NCBI RefSeq assembly: GCF_006716425.1
Contig: NZ_VFOZ01000001.1
Coordinates: 1,302,001-1,366,000 of the forward strand
Origin: Actinoallomurus bryophytorum
Lineage (GTDB): Bacteria; Actinomycetota; Actinomycetes; Streptosporangiales; Streptosporangiaceae
Length of the DNA: 64,000 nt
Direction of reading: 5' to 3'
Part shown: positions 44,403-52,231 of the stretch, in pieces
How the letters are laid out: every line of letters starts with the position of its first letter
Numbering within the stretch: the first letter of the stretch is position 1
The notes under the pieces: model-generated
Told to the model about the DNA's origin: nothing
Database searches by the model: none
Seen by the model: only the letters and a program-made list of their open reading frames with translations
Position numbers and translations under genes: made by a program

Positions 44403-45488
44403 TCAGTACCAGCCCGTGGACTGGGAGTGCGCCCAGGCGCCGCACGGGGTGCTGTAGCGGTCCTTGATGTAGCCGTAGCCCCACTTGATCTGCGTGGTGG
44501 CGTTGTCCTGCCAGTCGGGCCCGGCGCTGGCCATCTTCGAGCCCGGCTTGGCCTGCGGGATCCCGTAGGCGCCGGACGGGTTCGAAGCGTGGACGTTCCA
44601 GCCGCTCTCGCGGTTGAACAGGCTGACCACGCAGCCGAACTGCGAGCTCGGCCACCCATAGCTGGACAACAGCGACTTGGCGATGCGCTGTGCCTCACTG
44701 GCCGGAACGGGGTTGCCCGCGCCGGGGGGGCTGGGCTTCTTGGTCGGCGGCGGTGTGCCCTTGCTCATGAGCTTCGGACGGGACACCTGGTCGCGCGCCG
44801 CGCGGGAGGCGACCTTCTTCAGCAGCTTCTGGCGCTTGTCCTCGGCGTCCTTGCGCTGCGCGTCGGTGAGCGGCGCGGGCGCCTGGACCTGGGCCTGCAG
44901 CGGACGGCTGGCGTCGGTCTTGTCGCTGGAGGAACCGCTGCCGGTCACGGCCCAGGCCACGCCACCGCCGCCGACCACGGCGACGGCCGCGGCGACCGCG
45001 GCGAACCGGATCAGCCTCTTGTTGGAGGTGTGCGGCTTGCGGCGGATGTCCTCGAAGTCCAGGGGCGCGGAGGGGTCGACTCCGTCGGCCGGCGGCATGG
45101 CCGAGGTCGCACCCATCCCGTACGGGTCCGCGTCGTACGGACCGGCGCCGTAGGGGCCGCCCGCGCCGTACGCGGGGCCCGGCTCGGGAGCGGCGCCCAG
45201 GTCGTAGGCGGCCGTCGCGCCGGCGTCCTGCGGGCCGGGGCCAGGCCCGCCCACGTCGTACGAGGCCGCGTCGCGCGCGGTCGTCTCGTACGTGTCGTAC
45301 GCACCCGTCTCCTGCCCCCCGGGGGCGTACGGGCCGCCAGGCTGGGCGATGTTGGGCGTACCCGCGACCTTGATGTCGTCGGTCGGCACCGGACCCGTGA
45401 CGTGACCGGTCTCCCAGGGAGTCCCGAGAGGTCCCGCGCCATCTTGTCGATCGTCTCGTCCGGGGGACCTGAATTGGTCTCCGTACAA
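44403..45488 (-). CDS. Membrane-anchored transglycosylase-like protein with C-terminal SLT-type domain
   Basis: The protein has 361 residues from TTG 45488, with GGAAGGA ccgcc TTG giving an ideal ribosome site. Residues 1-155 are cytosolic, Gly/Pro/Asp/Tyr-rich and acidic; one membrane helix is at about 159-181; a short coiled coil follows (PLTDAQRKDAEDKRQKLLKKVASRAARDQ). The C-terminal domain has FGCVVSLFNRESGWNVHASNPSGAYGIPQAKPGSKMAS and ends YSTPCGAWAHSQSTGWY, with the glutamate of NRESGW in the catalytic position. It is a paralogue of the 43664 protein. Two CRP-type palindromes lie 229 and 318 bases upstream, suggesting cAMP-CRP control, as is known for rpfA in M. tuberculosis. Confidence 0.82.
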   Translation of the reverse strand: MYGDQFRSPGRDDRQDGAGPLGTPWETGHVTGPVPTDDIKVAGTPNIAQPGGPYAPGGQETGAYDTYETTARDAASYDVGGPGPGPQDAGATAAYDLGAAPEPGPAYGAGGPYGAGPYDADPYGMGATSAMPPADGVDPSAPLDFEDIRRKPHTSNKRLIRFAAVAAAVAVVGGGGVAWAVTGSGSSSDKTDASRPLQAQVQAPAPLTDAQRKDAEDKRQKLLKKVASRAARDQVSRPKLMSKGTPPPTKKPSPPGAGNPVPASEAQRIAKSLLSSYGWPSSQFGCVVSLFNRESGWNVHASNPSGAYGIPQAKPGSKMASAGPDWQDNATTQIKWGYGYIKDRYSTPCGAWAHSQSTGWY

Positions 45489-45716
45489 GGCGGTCCTTCC
45501 GACGGTCGCACGCGCATGGACGCACGTACGAATGTCCTCACTCCGGCATCAGCACAGCCACGGCAGGCGCGGCAGATTCGATTCCTGAGTGGGGCAGGCC
45601 CTCCGTATGACGGCGTACGAGGGGGGACCGTACGTCCGGGACTGGGGGCTGTCCCACGGGAGTGCTTACGGCGCCCAACACTGCACGAAGGTGGGGGGGA
45701 CCCCGCAACCGGAATG

Positions 45717-45734
45717 ACGTGACTGATCTCACGT
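45717..45734. promoter_or_regulatory. CRP-like palindrome, site 1
   Basis: ACGTGA (45717-45722) and TCACGT (45729-45734) form a perfect dyad with a 6-base centre (CTGATC). This matches the CRP pattern GTGA-N6-TCAC. The site lies 229 bases upstream of the TTG start of the transglycosylase-like gene. Confidence 0.6.
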
Positions 45735-45805
45735 CGAATCGCGCCACATGGGGAACAGGGGGCTAAATCCACCCCGGGAACAGGTGTTTCTCAGGTTGCG
45801 CGTTC

Positions 45806-45829
45806 ACACTGTGACTTTGGTCACAGTGT
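45806..45829. promoter_or_regulatory. CRP-like palindrome, site 2 (perfect 10-base arms)
   Basis: ACACTGTGAC (45806-45815) and GTCACAGTGT (45820-45829) are exact complements around TTTG. Inside it, TGTGA (45810-45814), a 6-base centre and TCACA (45821-45825) match the CRP/GlxR consensus exactly. The centre is 92 bases from site 1. As a hairpin it could also act in RNA, but no gene ends close enough for it to be a terminator, and one already exists at 45869-45896. Confidence 0.7.
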
Positions 45830-45868
45830 CACGGGAAAAGGTCGCACGGCTCCGGTGCGTGACGAGAA

Positions 45869-45896
45869 CCCCTCGGCGGCGGGGTGCGCCGAGGGG
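45869..45896 (-). terminator. Terminator of the PhoH2 gene
   Basis: CCCCTCGGCG (45869-45878) and CGCCGAGGGG (45887-45896) make a perfect 10-base stem with an 8-base loop, 15 bases past the PhoH2 stop on the minus strand. Confidence 0.8.
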
Positions 45897-45910
45897 CTCC
45901 GGCCGTTGGG

Positions 45911-47218
45911 TCAGACGCCGACGTCGCCGAGTGTGTCCGTGACGAGCGCGGCGATCGGCGAGCGTTCGGACCTGGTCAGCGTGACGTGCGCGAACAGAGG
46001 ATGGCCCTTGAGCTTCTCGACCACGGCGACCACGCCGTCGTGCCGTCCGACCCGCAGGTTGTCACGCTGTGCGATGTCGTGGGTGAGGACGACGCGCGAC
46101 CCGGAGCCGATCCGGGACAGCACGGTGAGGAGCACGCCGCGTTCGAGGGACTGCGCCTCGTCGACGATCACGAATGAGTCGTGCAGAGAGCGGCCGCGGA
46201 TGTGGGTCAGCGGCAGCACCTCGAGCATCCCCCGGTCGAGGATCTCGTCGATGACGTCCGGAGTCGTGAGCGCGGACAGCGTGTCGTAGACGGCCTGCCC
46301 CCACGGAGACATCTTCTCGTTCTCGGTACCGGGCAGGTAGCCGAGCTCCTGGCCGCCGACGGCGTACAGAGGGCGGAAGACCACGACCTTGCGGTGCTGG
46401 CGGCGTTCGAGCACCGCTTCGAGGCCGGCGCACAGGGCCAGCGCGGACTTGCCGGTGCCCGCACGGCCGCCGAGGGAGACGATGCCGACGTCCTCGTCGG
46501 TCAGCAGGTCCAGGGCGATCCGCTGCTCGGCCGACCGGCCGTGGAGACCGAACACCTCACGGTCGCCGCGGACCAGGCGCACGGACTTGTCGGGCAGGAC
46601 CCTGCCGAGGGCGGACCCTCCCGAGGAGAGCAGCCGCAGCCCGGTATGGGTGAGCAGGTCCCGTGCCTCTTCCAGATCGAGCCGGCCGGAGTCGTAGAGC
46701 TCCTCCAACCGCTCGGCGCCCACCTCGAGCTCGGTCATCCCGGTGTGCCCGGTCTCGATGACGCCCTCGGCGCGGTATTCCTCCGCGGTCAACCCCACCG
46801 ACGCGGCCTTGACCCGCAGCGGCAGGTCCTTGGACACGAGAACGACGTCATGCCCTTCCTGGGACAACGACAAGGCCACGGACAGGATCCGCGTGTCGTT
46901 GTCGCCGAGCCGGAACCCGGCGGGGAGCACGGACGGATCGCTGTGGTTGAGCTCGACCCGGACCGTCCCGCCCTGGTCGCCGATGGGCAGCGGCTCGTCG
47001 AGACGGCCGTGCGCGACCCGGAGGTCATCGAGCGTACGCAGAGCGTTGCGGGCGAAATAACCCAGCTCAGGGTGGTGACGCTTGGCCTCGAGCTCGGTTA
47101 TCACGACGATCGGGAGTACGACCTCGTGCTCGGCGAACCGGGTCAGCGCACCCGGGTCGGCCAGCAGGACACTGGTGTCGAGGACGTACGTGCGCCGGGT
47201 GGCGGCTGATCTGGCCAC
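45911..47218 (-). CDS. phoH2: PhoH2: PIN-domain RNase fused to PhoH ATPase
   Basis: The protein has 435 residues from GTG 47218, with GGAG six bases upstream. The N-terminal PIN domain (about 1-135) has [24 protein letters not shown] and a late [11 protein letters not shown] with the acidic residues for metal binding. The PhoH domain has Walker [16 protein letters not shown] (about 262-276), [28 protein letters not shown] and Walker [15 protein letters not shown] (about 372-385). PhoH2 proteins unwind and cleave RNA in an ATP-dependent manner and are the actinobacterial form related to VapBC antitoxin systems. A terminator follows. The next gene upstream is the prenyl synthase. Confidence 0.93.
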   Translation of the reverse strand: MARSAATRRTYVLDTSVLLADPGALTRFAEHEVVLPIVVITELEAKRHHPELGYFARNALRTLDDLRVAHGRLDEPLPIGDQGGTVRVELNHSDPSVLPAGFRLGDNDTRILSVALSLSQEGHDVVLVSKDLPLRVKAASVGLTAEEYRAEGVIETGHTGMTELEVGAERLEELYDSGRLDLEEARDLLTHTGLRLLSSGGSALGRVLPDKSVRLVRGDREVFGLHGRSAEQRIALDLLTDEDVGIVSLGGRAGTGKSALALCAGLEAVLERRQHRKVVVFRPLYAVGGQELGYLPGTENEKMSPWGQAVYDTLSALTTPDVIDEILDRGMLEVLPLTHIRGRSLHDSFVIVDEAQSLERGVLLTVLSRIGSGSRVVLTHDIAQRDNLRVGRHDGVVAVVEKLKGHPLFAHVTLTRSERSPIAALVTDTLGDVGV

Positions 47219-47380
47219 TCGTTCTCCTTCGGACGCCTGACCAGGCGGGCCGCCTGAGAAGGCGTCCTTTCCTCGGGGGGACCTGGTTCGACGCTACGGC
47301 CGACTGCCCGCCCGGGAACAGAGGCATGCCGATAAGTAACCCGGACGTAACGGGCCGTTCGGCGGAGCCTCTCAGGTGGT

Positions 47381-48142
47381 TCAGAAGCCGTAGCGGCGAT
47401 TTCTCGCGGCGTAGGCGCGAATCGCCCGCAGGAAGTCCACCTTGCGGAAGTCAGGCCAGAAGGCCTCGCAGAAGTAGAACTCCGAGTGGGCGCTCTGCCA
47501 GAGCATGAAGCCGGAAAGCCGTTGCTCCCCCGACGTGCGGATGACGAGATCCGGGTCGGGCTGGCCGCGAGTGTAGAGATGCTCGGCAATGTGCTCAACG
47601 TCGAGGACCTCGGCAAGCTCCTCGATGCTGGTGCCCCTGCTGGCTTGCTCGTGCAGGAGTGAGCGCACCGCATCAGCGATCTCACGTCTACCTCCATACC
47701 CAACCGCGACGTTCACAATCAGCCCAGGAGAGTCAGATGTGCTCTCTCCCGCGTGCTTCAGCACACGTGCGGTCTTATCGGGCAGAAGGTCCAGCGCCCC
47801 GACCGGTTTGACGCACCATCCCTGCTCGGCGAGGTCCTCCACGGTGTTCTCGATGATCGCCAGCAGAGGCTCCAGCTCGGCGGCGGGGCGCGTGAGGTTG
47901 TCGGTGGACAGCAGCCACAGCGTGACGACCTCCACGCCCGTCTCCTGCGACCACTGGAGCAGCTCGGAGATCTTGTCGGCGCCGCGCTGGTGGCCCTTGT
48001 TGATGTCGGCGATCCCCATGGACCGCGCCCATCGGCGGTTGCCGTCGAGGATCACACCGATATGGCGCGGGTTCGCATCGGGACTCAGCCTCGTCTCAAG
48101 CCGTCGTTCGTACAGCTTGTAGACCAGGTCCCGCAAGCCCAT
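47381..48142 (-). CDS. Z-isoprenyl diphosphate synthase (UppS family)
   Basis: The protein has 253 residues. The conserved cis-prenyltransferase motifs are present: IGVILDGNRRWARSMG (about 27-42, with the catalytic Asp and Arg), GVEVVTLWLLSTDNLTRP (about 69-86), and DLVIRTSGEQRLSGFMLWQSAHSEFYF (about 196-222) with the R-T-S-G-E-x-R-L-S-G-F core. It condenses IPP with an allylic diphosphate in Z geometry. The MGLRDLVYKLYERRLE start and overall length fit the short-chain Z-FPP synthase Rv1086 as well as long-chain UppS; which product it makes cannot be told. A class-typical neighbour order with phoH2 is seen. Confidence 0.93.
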   Translation of the reverse strand: MGLRDLVYKLYERRLETRLSPDANPRHIGVILDGNRRWARSMGIADINKGHQRGADKISELLQWSQETGVEVVTLWLLSTDNLTRPAAELEPLLAIIENTVEDLAEQGWCVKPVGALDLLPDKTARVLKHAGESTSDSPGLIVNVAVGYGGRREIADAVRSLLHEQASRGTSIEELAEVLDVEHIAEHLYTRGQPDPDLVIRTSGEQRLSGFMLWQSAHSEFYFCEAFWPDFRKVDFLRAIRAYAARNRRYGF

Positions 48143-48302
48143 CTGCCCGCACCCTCTTCTTTTTCGGCTGTGTCAGTAGTCGATTATCGCGCGCGTCGAT
48201 GGATGCGGGGTCCGTACGGGTGAACTCGCGAAGACGCGAAGGTGGTCGGCTCCTGTCCGCGACGCACCGCTGACCAGCGGTGCCGGACAGTGAGAATGCG
48301 CG

Positions 48303-48328
48303 GGCCCACCCAGGCGATCGGGTGGGCC
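48303..48328 (-). terminator. Terminator of pckA
   Basis: GGCCCACCC (48303-48311) and GGGTGGGCC (48320-48328) form a perfect 9-base stem with an 8-base loop, ending 8 bases past the pckA stop on the minus strand. Confidence 0.8.
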
Positions 48329-48336
48329 GCGAAACC

Positions 48337-49872
48337 TCAGCGAATCGACTTGACGATCGCGTCGTCCAGACCGCGGAACGAGGTGAGGTACTCACGCCGC
48401 TCGGTCTTCATCCGCTCGACCATCGCCTTGTACTCGTCGAGCCGGCCCTGACGCTCATAGAGCCTCTTGGGCTGGAGGATCTCGATGTCGTCGACGCCGG
48501 GCAGGGAAGAGGCGATCTCGTAGCCGAAGTCGGGGTCCTGCTCCCACTCGATGGTGTCCTCGACGATGGCCTGCACGATCGCGGACGAGTGCGGGATCTT
48601 GACCTTCTTGCCACGCTCGTCGCCGTCCCCGCCACCGACGCGGCCGGTGTTGAGCACGAAGACCTTCATCTCGTGGCCGTCGAGCAGGTCGAGCATGCGG
48701 TTGCCCATGTCGGCCATGTCGCGCGGGAAGAACGGGTTGGTGCCGGGTACGCGGAGGAACTTGCCCTCCTCGTCCTTGCCGCCGGCGCTGGTGCCCGTGG
48801 TCTCACCGAGCATGAAGTACGCCGCGGCCTGCTCCCGGTCCAGCCGTGCGACACCGGGGACGATGTTCTCGTTGCGGTTGAGGATGAGCAGGAACTCCGC
48901 AGGCTCGACCTGGTCGGCCGGCCAAGGGTCGACGTACTTGAACGGCCAGGTGGTGCGGCCGTTCTTGGTGTAGGAGGTGTCGAAGAAGTCGACCTTCCCG
49001 TGCTCGTCTACGGAGACGTTCTCCAGGTAGGCGTCCGGCTTGGTCGTCGCACGGTAGATCGTCGGCTCGAACTCCGGGTCGAGCCCGAAGGTCTTGGCGA
49101 AGCAGCCGTTCTCCGTGCTGTAGACCCGCCCCTCGGGCATGAGCGCGATGAAGTCGTCCTGCACCGGCTTGCTGCCGAGCTGAGTGGTGAAAGTCGTCGT
49201 GGTCTTGCCCGTACCGGACAGGCCGACGATCAGCACGGTCTTGTTCTCGCCGCCCGTCGGAATGACCTTGCAGCCGGCGTGCAGCGAAAGGCCACCACGC
49301 TCATAAACGATGTTGTTCCACATTCGCAGGCCGCCTTTTTTGGACTCGCCGAAGTAGTCCGAATTGAAGACGCGCGTGATGTTGGAATTGAGGTCGACCG
49401 CGATGAGGCGGTCGTTCGGGTAGCCCTCCATCGGCAGGTTCGGCGTGTAGACGACCGTGGTGTCCGGCTCCCACGTGCCCGGGTCGTACTCCTCGCCCAC
49501 CGGGTAGTAGAGCTGCTGCTGCATCCCCGCGATGTTGGCGTTGGACGCCTCGATGACGAGCCGTGCCCGGGTGCGGAACTCCGGGTCGCTTCCGATGTAG
49601 CCGTCGACGACGACCACGTGCTCGTGCGCGAGGTAGGCCTCCTGCACGTCGGCGACGCGGTCGTACTCCGCACGCGTGATGGTCTGCTTGGTCGTGTTGG
49701 TCGAGTCCTCGGCGATGAAGGTCGACTTGGAGCTCCGACTGTCGACTCTGGCCTTCACCACGACGTTGGCGAACTCCGTGACCGACGAGTTGGGCATCTT
49801 CTCGGTGAGTTCACGTAGTCGCTCAGGACCGGGGTTCCACTCAACGGAACCGGCCTTCACTTCGTACGCCAC
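48337..49872 (-). CDS. pckA: Phosphoenolpyruvate carboxykinase (ATP type)
   Basis: The protein has 511 residues from GTG 49872, with GAAGGAG upstream at normal spacing; the open frame begins at 49896. Kinase-1a GLSGTGKTTTTF (about residues 215-226), metal and substrate residues around NGCFAKT and DDFIALMPEGRVYSTENG, and HSSAIVQAIVEDTIEWEQD identify the ATP-dependent enzyme rather than the GTP-type PEPCK usual in actinobacteria. It makes PEP from oxaloacetate, the committed step of gluconeogenesis. The upstream region carries tandem repeats and a long inverted repeat (separate entries) and is likely regulated. A terminator follows. Confidence 0.93.
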   Translation of the reverse strand: MAYEVKAGSVEWNPGPERLRELTEKMPNSSVTEFANVVVKARVDSRSSKSTFIAEDSTNTTKQTITRAEYDRVADVQEAYLAHEHVVVVDGYIGSDPEFRTRARLVIEASNANIAGMQQQLYYPVGEEYDPGTWEPDTTVVYTPNLPMEGYPNDRLIAVDLNSNITRVFNSDYFGESKKGGLRMWNNIVYERGGLSLHAGCKVIPTGGENKTVLIVGLSGTGKTTTTFTTQLGSKPVQDDFIALMPEGRVYSTENGCFAKTFGLDPEFEPTIYRATTKPDAYLENVSVDEHGKVDFFDTSYTKNGRTTWPFKYVDPWPADQVEPAEFLLILNRNENIVPGVARLDREQAAAYFMLGETTGTSAGGKDEEGKFLRVPGTNPFFPRDMADMGNRMLDLLDGHEMKVFVLNTGRVGGGDGDERGKKVKIPHSSAIVQAIVEDTIEWEQDPDFGYEIASSLPGVDDIEILQPKRLYERQGRLDEYKAMVERMKTERREYLTSFRGLDDAIVKSIR

Positions 49873-49954
49873 GATCGCTCCTTCAAGCAGGGACACCCCC
49901 TCGGCTGAATAACCAGGGGTTTTTCCGAGTGTACCCGGAGGAACGATTTATAAC

Positions 49955-49992
49955 ATGACTCGGATGCAATAGCGAGCACCCTTCCGAGTCAT
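49955..49992. promoter_or_regulatory. Perfect 10-base inverted repeat in the pckA promoter region
   Basis: ATGACTCGGA (49955-49964) and TCCGAGTCAT (49983-49992) are exact complements separated by 18 bases. A third copy of TTCCGAGT lies at 49923-49930. On the minus strand the AT-rich TTATAAATCG just downstream is a candidate -10 region, so these elements straddle the likely pckA promoter. Confidence 0.6.
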
Positions 49993-49993
49993 T

Positions 49994-50032
49994 GGTTTAG
50001 ACCTTTGGATTAGACCTTTGGATTAGACCTCT
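49994..50032. repeat. Three tandem 13-bp dre-like repeats upstream of pckA
   Basis: Units GGTTTAGACCTTT, GGATTAGACCTTT and GGATTAGACCTCT follow each other without gaps. The 16 bases at 49991-50006 (ATTGGTTTAGACCTTT) match the DasR dre consensus ACTGGTCTAGACCACT at 12 of 16 positions; the next two units match at 10 and 11. They lie 120-160 bases upstream of the pckA start. A GntR/HutC-family regulator is the obvious candidate. Confidence 0.6.
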
Positions 50033-50063
50033 TCGCCATTATCCATTGCCTCGTCTGTGTTAC

Positions 50064-50585
50064 TCATACCTGGGGCCCGGCGGCCCGTGCCCGCTCCACG
50101 TGCTGCAGCGCGTCGCGCAGCTCACCGAGCCAGTCGTCGGCGTTCTTGCCGACGAGGCGCACACACCAGGCCAGGGCGTCGCTGCGGCTGCGCGCCACAC
50201 CCGCCTCGACGAGCGTGTCGAGCACCCTGCGCTCCGACTGCCGCAGCCGCGTCATCACCGGCACCGACAACTGGGTGAACATCGCCGTCTCGCCACCGCA
50301 CTCGACACCCCAGGAGACCTTGCGGCCGAACCGGTGCTCGGCCTCACGGGCGATCTCGATGCGCTGCTCTCGCGTGTCCTCACGGAACCGCTGTACGTGT
50401 CCGGCGATCGCACCGGAGCGCTCCGCGGCCGAGGCGTCCTCGGCGATTCCGGGCTCGGCGAGCGTGCCGATCACGCTGACCTCCTCGCGGTCGAGCACGA
50501 CCTGGGGTGCTCCGTCGAACCAGGAGTCGGGGAGCCGGCCGGTAAACCAGCCACGCAGCTTTTCGAGGCCATCGTTCGTAGTCAT
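50064..50585 (-). CDS. Conserved hypothetical protein, possible ribbon-helix-helix C-terminus
   Basis: The protein has 173 residues from ATG 50585; the longest frame adds 12 residues upstream. It begins MTTNDGLEKLRGWFTGRLPDSWFDGAPQVVLDREEVSVIGTL, and the middle is charged and helical (AGHVQRFREDTREQRIEIAREAEHRFGRKVSWGVECGG). The C-terminal part, VMTRLRQSERRVLDTLVEAGVARSRSDALAWCVRLVG, resembles a ribbon-helix-helix or AbrB-like regulator fold. I do not recognise the family. It is divergent from the DHA2 exporter, across a promoter region with GTTGCGAC direct repeats, so it might regulate or sense the same signal. Confidence 0.65.
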   Translation of the reverse strand: MTTNDGLEKLRGWFTGRLPDSWFDGAPQVVLDREEVSVIGTLAEPGIAEDASAAERSGAIAGHVQRFREDTREQRIEIAREAEHRFGRKVSWGVECGGETAMFTQLSVPVMTRLRQSERRVLDTLVEAGVARSRSDALAWCVRLVGKNADDWLGELRDALQHVERARAAGPQV

Positions 50586-50610
50586 GTAATCATAATTACA
50601 CACTATCTCC

Positions 50611-50680
50611 GTTGCGACCACACATCCCTCCGGGTTGACAGCTTCTGCTTTTTGGTAGTTACTGTCATAAAAGTTGCGAC
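50611..50680. promoter_or_regulatory. GTTGCGAC direct repeats and TTGACA promoter for the DHA2 exporter
   Basis: GTTGCGAC occurs at 50611-50618 and 50673-50680. Between them, TTGACA (50635-50640) and TACTGT (50660-50665) form a candidate plus-strand promoter with a 19-base spacer; the second repeat covers the likely start point. This arrangement suits repression by the TetR encoded downstream or by the divergent protein. Confidence 0.5.
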
Positions 50681-50701
50681 TCTCAAACAGGAGATACGGT
50701 C

Positions 50702-52231
50702 ATGAAGTCATTCGGCCCGCGGCGATGGTGGGTGCTGGGCGCCCTCGTCGTCATCCTGCTCGCGGTCAGCCTCGACCTGACCGCCCTCAACGTGGCCCTG
50801 CCGACCCTGTCCACGCAGCTGCACGCGAGCACGGGCGCGCTGCAGTGGATCGTGGCCTCGTACACGCTCGTCTCGGCGACCCTGCTGATCCCGGCCGGCC
50901 TGCTCGGCGACCGCTACGGCCGCAAGAAGGTGCTGCTCGGCGGCATCACGATCTTCCTGGTCGCGTCGGTGCTGGCCACCTACGTCTCGAGCCCGGCCGG
51001 ACTCATCGCGGCACGCACCCTCATGGGGATCGGCTCGGCGATCATCACACCGCTCGCGATGTCGGTGATGCTGGTCGTCTTCCCCAAGGAGGAGCAGCCG
51101 AAGGCCCTCGCGGCGTGGGCCGCGGCGTCCTTCCTCGGCCTGCCGCTCGGTCCGATCATCGGCGGCTACCTGCTCGACCACTTCTGGTGGGGCTCGATCT
51201 TCTTCATCAACATCCCGGTCTCGGCCGTCGCACTGCTGCTCGGCCTCGTCCTGATCCCGGAGTCACGCTCGGCGGCCGCGCCCCGGCCCGACTACGCGGG
51301 GCTGCTCCTGTCCACCTTCGGTCTGGTGGCGCTGGTCTACGGCGCGATCCAGCAGGAGGAGTACGGCTGGGGCGACGCGCGCGTCTGGGGTGTCATGGCC
51401 GCGGGCGCCGTCTTGGTGGCCGCGTTCGTCGCCTGGACCCGGCGCGCCGCACGGCCACTGATCGACCTGAGCCTCTTCCGCGACCGCCGCTTCACCGGCG
51501 GCGCCGTGCCCGCGACGCTGCTCACCTTCGCGCTGTTCGGCGTGCTGTTCGTTACCCCGCAGTACTTCCAGGGTGTCCTCGGCGCCGACGCGCTCGGCTC
51601 CGGCATGCGGCTGCTCCCCCTGATCGGCGGGCTGCTCGTCACCTCCAGGCTCAGCCCGCGTCTCGTCACGCGGTACGGCGCGGCCCTCCCGATCGCGGGC
51701 GGCGGGATCATCATCGCCGCCGGGATGGTCATGGGCGCCTTCACCACCGCGGACAACGGCTATGCCATGGCCGCGGTCTGGCTGACGATCGCGGGCCTGG
51801 GCATGGGGCTCATGCTGCCCTCCTCGATGACCGCGGCGATGGGCGCCCTGCCCGCCGATCGCGCCGGTGTGGGCTCCGCCGTCCTCATGACGGTACGCAT
51901 GGTAGGCGGGGCGTTCGGCGCGGCCGTGCTCGGCAGCCTTCTCTCCTCCGGTTACCGGAGCCATGTGGACGTCGCGGGCCTGTCCCCGGCGGCGGCCGAC
52001 GAGGCCGGCGACAAGGTCGGTGGCGGTCTCGCGGTCGCCGGCCGGTTGCACGATCCCGGCCTGCTGCGGTCGGCCCGCTCGGCGTTCGTGCACGGCATGG
52101 ACCTCACACTCTTCACCGGGGCGGGCATCATGGTGCTCGCCGCGCTGCTCGCACTGATCCTTCTTCCGCGGCACCGTACGCCGGAGGACACCGTTGACGG
52201 ACAATCGACACATGAGTACGCCTCCGCTTGA
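50702..52231 (+). CDS. DHA2-family MFS drug exporter (EmrB/QacA type)
   Basis: The protein has 509 residues with 14 predicted membrane segments. ATG 50702 has AGGAGA seven bases upstream. Motif A is LLGDRYGRKKVLLGG (about 74-88), motif C SFLGLPLGPIIGGYLLD (about 144-160), and the N-terminus LDLTALNVALPTLSTQLHAS is typical. It expels drugs or other amphiphiles in exchange for protons. The TetR regulator overlaps the end of the gene on the same strand. Confidence 0.94.
   Translation: MKSFGPRRWWVLGALVVILLAVSLDLTALNVALPTLSTQLHASTGALQWIVASYTLVSATLLIPAGLLGDRYGRKKVLLGGITIFLVASVLATYVSSPAGLIAARTLMGIGSAIITPLAMSVMLVVFPKEEQPKALAAWAAASFLGLPLGPIIGGYLLDHFWWGSIFFINIPVSAVALLLGLVLIPESRSAAAPRPDYAGLLLSTFGLVALVYGAIQQEEYGWGDARVWGVMAAGAVLVAAFVAWTRRAARPLIDLSLFRDRRFTGGAVPATLLTFALFGVLFVTPQYFQGVLGADALGSGMRLLPLIGGLLVTSRLSPRLVTRYGAALPIAGGGIIIAAGMVMGAFTTADNGYAMAAVWLTIAGLGMGLMLPSSMTAAMGALPADRAGVGSAVLMTVRMVGGAFGAAVLGSLLSSGYRSHVDVAGLSPAAADEAGDKVGGGLAVAGRLHDPGLLRSARSAFVHGMDLTLFTGAGIMVLAALLALILLPRHRTPEDTVDGQSTHEYASA

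Larger units (their letters stand above)
45489..45868. other. Long leader/promoter region of the transglycosylase-like gene
   Basis: This 380-base region holds two CRP-like palindromes (see separate entries) and, nearer the gene, short hairpins such as GGGAC/GTCCC and paired CGTACG around 45615-45655. No gene frame is supported. I looked for a ydaO (c-di-AMP) riboswitch, which precedes some actinobacterial resuscitation genes, and did not see its conserved core. Confidence 0.5.

Noticed and set aside
45489-45800. ydaO c-di-AMP riboswitch upstream of the transglycosylase-like gene
   Set aside because: Expected from Streptomyces rpfA, but the conserved core was not found in the leader; only short hairpins are present.
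45806-45829. Palindrome as a terminator
   Set aside because: The adjacent PhoH2 gene already has a 10-base terminator stem at 45869-45896, and the sequence matches the CRP consensus exactly.
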